Assembly (NCBI GenBank): GCA_029881635.1
Contig: JAOUMG010000098.1
Coordinates: forward strand, 1 to 6,965
Length of the DNA stretch: 6,965 bases
Source of the DNA: Paracoccaceae bacterium
GTDB taxonomy: Bacteria > Pseudomonadota > Alphaproteobacteria > Rhodobacterales > Rhodobacteraceae
Direction: 5' to 3'
Part shown: piece by piece, positions 5,945 to 6,965 of the stretch
Layout: the number at the start of each line of letters is the position of its first letter
How positions within the stretch are numbered: position 1 is the stretch's first letter
The notes under the pieces: model-generated
Databases searched by the model: none
The model's input: the letters and a program-made list of their open reading frames with translations, nothing else
What the model was told of the DNA's origin: nothing
Position numbers and translations under genes: made by a program

Positions 5945-6965
5945 ATGCCACTGCGCACTTTTCTAACGGCTTTTTTACTGGCCTTTGCGGTGGTTATTGG
6001 GGGCAGTGCCTTGCCAGCGGCACATGCGCAGGCCCAGACAACAGCAGCCATTGACTACAAAGCCTGGGAGAAGGATGCAGCGCGGGCCGAGGAGGTGGTG
6101 GCGCTTGAACGCGCACTGCCATCCCTGCTTGAACAGATCCGCGAAACCATCGTCGATTGGCGCGCAAAGCTCGCACAGGCGCAGAATTCCAATTCGGCGC
6201 AGATCAAGACGGTCAAGGACCAGATCGCAGCATTGGGCCCCGCACCGACCGAAGAGGCCCCCGACGCGCCGGAGATCGCAGCATTAAGAACCAAACTGAC
6301 CGACCAACTGGCCCAGTTGCAAGCGCCGGGCCTGGCCGCGGTTGAGGCGCATAGCCGCGCCGAAGGGATCATTCGCCAGATTGACGCGAAAATCCGCGCC
6401 CGGCAGGCTGACGCATTGCTGAAACTGTCGCCGACGCCGGTAAATCCGGCGCATTGGCCCGCGGCGCTGGCGGTCTTGACACAAGGCACCAAGACGCTTT
6501 GGGCCGAGGCCGACACTGCATGGCAACTGCCAGCCAAACGTACGGAACTGCGTAACAACCTGCCAGTAATCATACTGTATCTGCTGATTGCCGTTGTATT
6601 CGTCTGGCGCGGTCCGGGGTTCATGGAATCCCTGACGGGCAGACTGCAGCGCGGAACTTCGGTTCGCGCGCGCAACCTCGCCGCCGGACTGGTATCACTG
6701 GGCCAGATCGTCGTGCCCGTCGGGGGGATGATTTTTCTGGTGCTGGCACTGCGGTCAACCGGAATGGTCGGAACCCGCAGCGGCGCGTTGATAAACGCCT
6801 TGCCGTTCGCGGCATTCGCTTTTTTTGCAGCCCGTTGGCTGGGCGGGTGGTTCTTTCTTCCTGAGCTGAGCCGTCCTGGCGTGCCGATGCTGGCAGACAG
6901 ACCTGCTGAGGCGCGGTTTCACGTCAGTATGATCGGTCTGATGCTGTCGGCCGAAATATTCCGCA
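5945..6965 (+). CDS. DUF3772-containing MscS-type mechanosensitive channel protein, N-terminal part, cut by window edge
   Basis: An open frame of 340 codons runs off the right edge without a stop. Residues 1-29 form a signal peptide (MPLRTF, a hydrophobic core of about 7-22, and an A-H-A cleavage site near 26-28). Residues 30-200 are periplasmic: a charged, helical, probably coiled-coil part (40-130), then a stretch resembling DUF3772 at about 128-185 with RAEGIIRQIDAKIRARQ and SPTPVNPAHWPAAL. Transmembrane helices begin at about 205-221, 245-269 and 281-305, with another starting near 326. Proteins with this layout normally continue into an MscS pore domain at the C-terminus, which is outside the window, so the channel function is inferred from the family. 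Such proteins release solutes on osmotic down-shock. It is tightly coupled to cysK (2-bp gap, or 4-bp overlap with the alternative start). Confidence 0.83.
   Translation, partial: MPLRTFLTAFLLAFAVVIGGSALPAAHAQAQTTAAIDYKAWEKDAARAEEVVALERALPSLLEQIRETIVDWRAKLAQAQNSNSAQIKTVKDQIAALGPAPTEEAPDAPEIAALRTKLTDQLAQLQAPGLAAVEAHSRAEGIIRQIDAKIRARQADALLKLSPTPVNPAHWPAALAVLTQGTKTLWAEADTAWQLPAKRTELRNNLPVIILYLLIAVVFVWRGPGFMESLTGRLQRGTSVRARNLAAGLVSLGQIVVPVGGMIFLVLALRSTGMVGTRSGALINALPFAAFAFFAARWLGGWFFLPELSRPGVPMLADRPAEARFHVSMIGLMLSAEIFR

Noticed and set aside
6055..6675. 206-residue minus-strand open frame rich in Ala and Ser
   Set aside because: It lies opposite the channel gene, whose signal peptide, DUF3772 stretch and membrane helices are convincing; low-complexity shadow.

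Overview
The window looks like a chromosomal segment of a marine alphaproteobacterium of the Rhodobacteraceae/Roseobacter clade. The GC is moderately high, and the gene set trgA-trgB-cysK followed by a DUF3772/MscS-type gene is, from memory, the tellurite-resistance locus first described in Rhodobacter sphaeroides. A BCCT osmolyte transporter next to it also fits a marine organism. No rRNA, tRNA, CRISPR array, insertion sequence or prophage was seen.

Layout. Positions 1-457 (minus strand) hold the first 152 codons of a BCCT-family betaine/choline-type transporter that runs off the left edge. A 298-bp divergent intergenic region (458-755) separates it from a rightward run of six genes: a class V aminotransferase of the 'cysteine desulfurase-like' type (756-1982), a cyclopropane-fatty-acid-synthase-family SAM methyltransferase (2068-3282), trgA (3283-3723), trgB (3729-4856), cysK (4911-5942), and a DUF3772 mechanosensitive-channel-type membrane protein cut by the right edge (5945 onward). 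Gaps are 85, 0, 5, 54 and 2 bp (the last is a 4-bp overlap if the upstream ATG is used). cfa-like/trgA/trgB are therefore almost certainly cotranscribed, as are cysK and the channel gene. The first gene, and the trgB-cysK junction, could have their own promoters.

How the genes may work together. The run joins sulfur/PLP chemistry (CysK and the desulfurase-like protein), membrane-lipid modification (CFA family), a small membrane protein (TrgA), a fused gamma-glutamylcyclotransferase-like/Nudix enzyme (TrgB) and an envelope channel. The linkage of trgAB with cysK to tellurite resistance is known; extending it to a wider thiol-and-envelope stress operon is my inference.

Most unusual points. Two enzymes lack residues on which their usual product names depend: the desulfurase-like protein has Tyr where SufS has the catalytic Cys, and the CFA-family protein has Ser, Ala and Gln at positions equivalent to E. 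coli Cfa C139, H240 and H266. There is a perfect 11-bp inverted repeat inside codons 11-21 of the transporter gene. TrgB is a two-domain fusion with a non-consensus Nudix box. I did not find a clearly new system; the core of the window is a recognisable, known locus.
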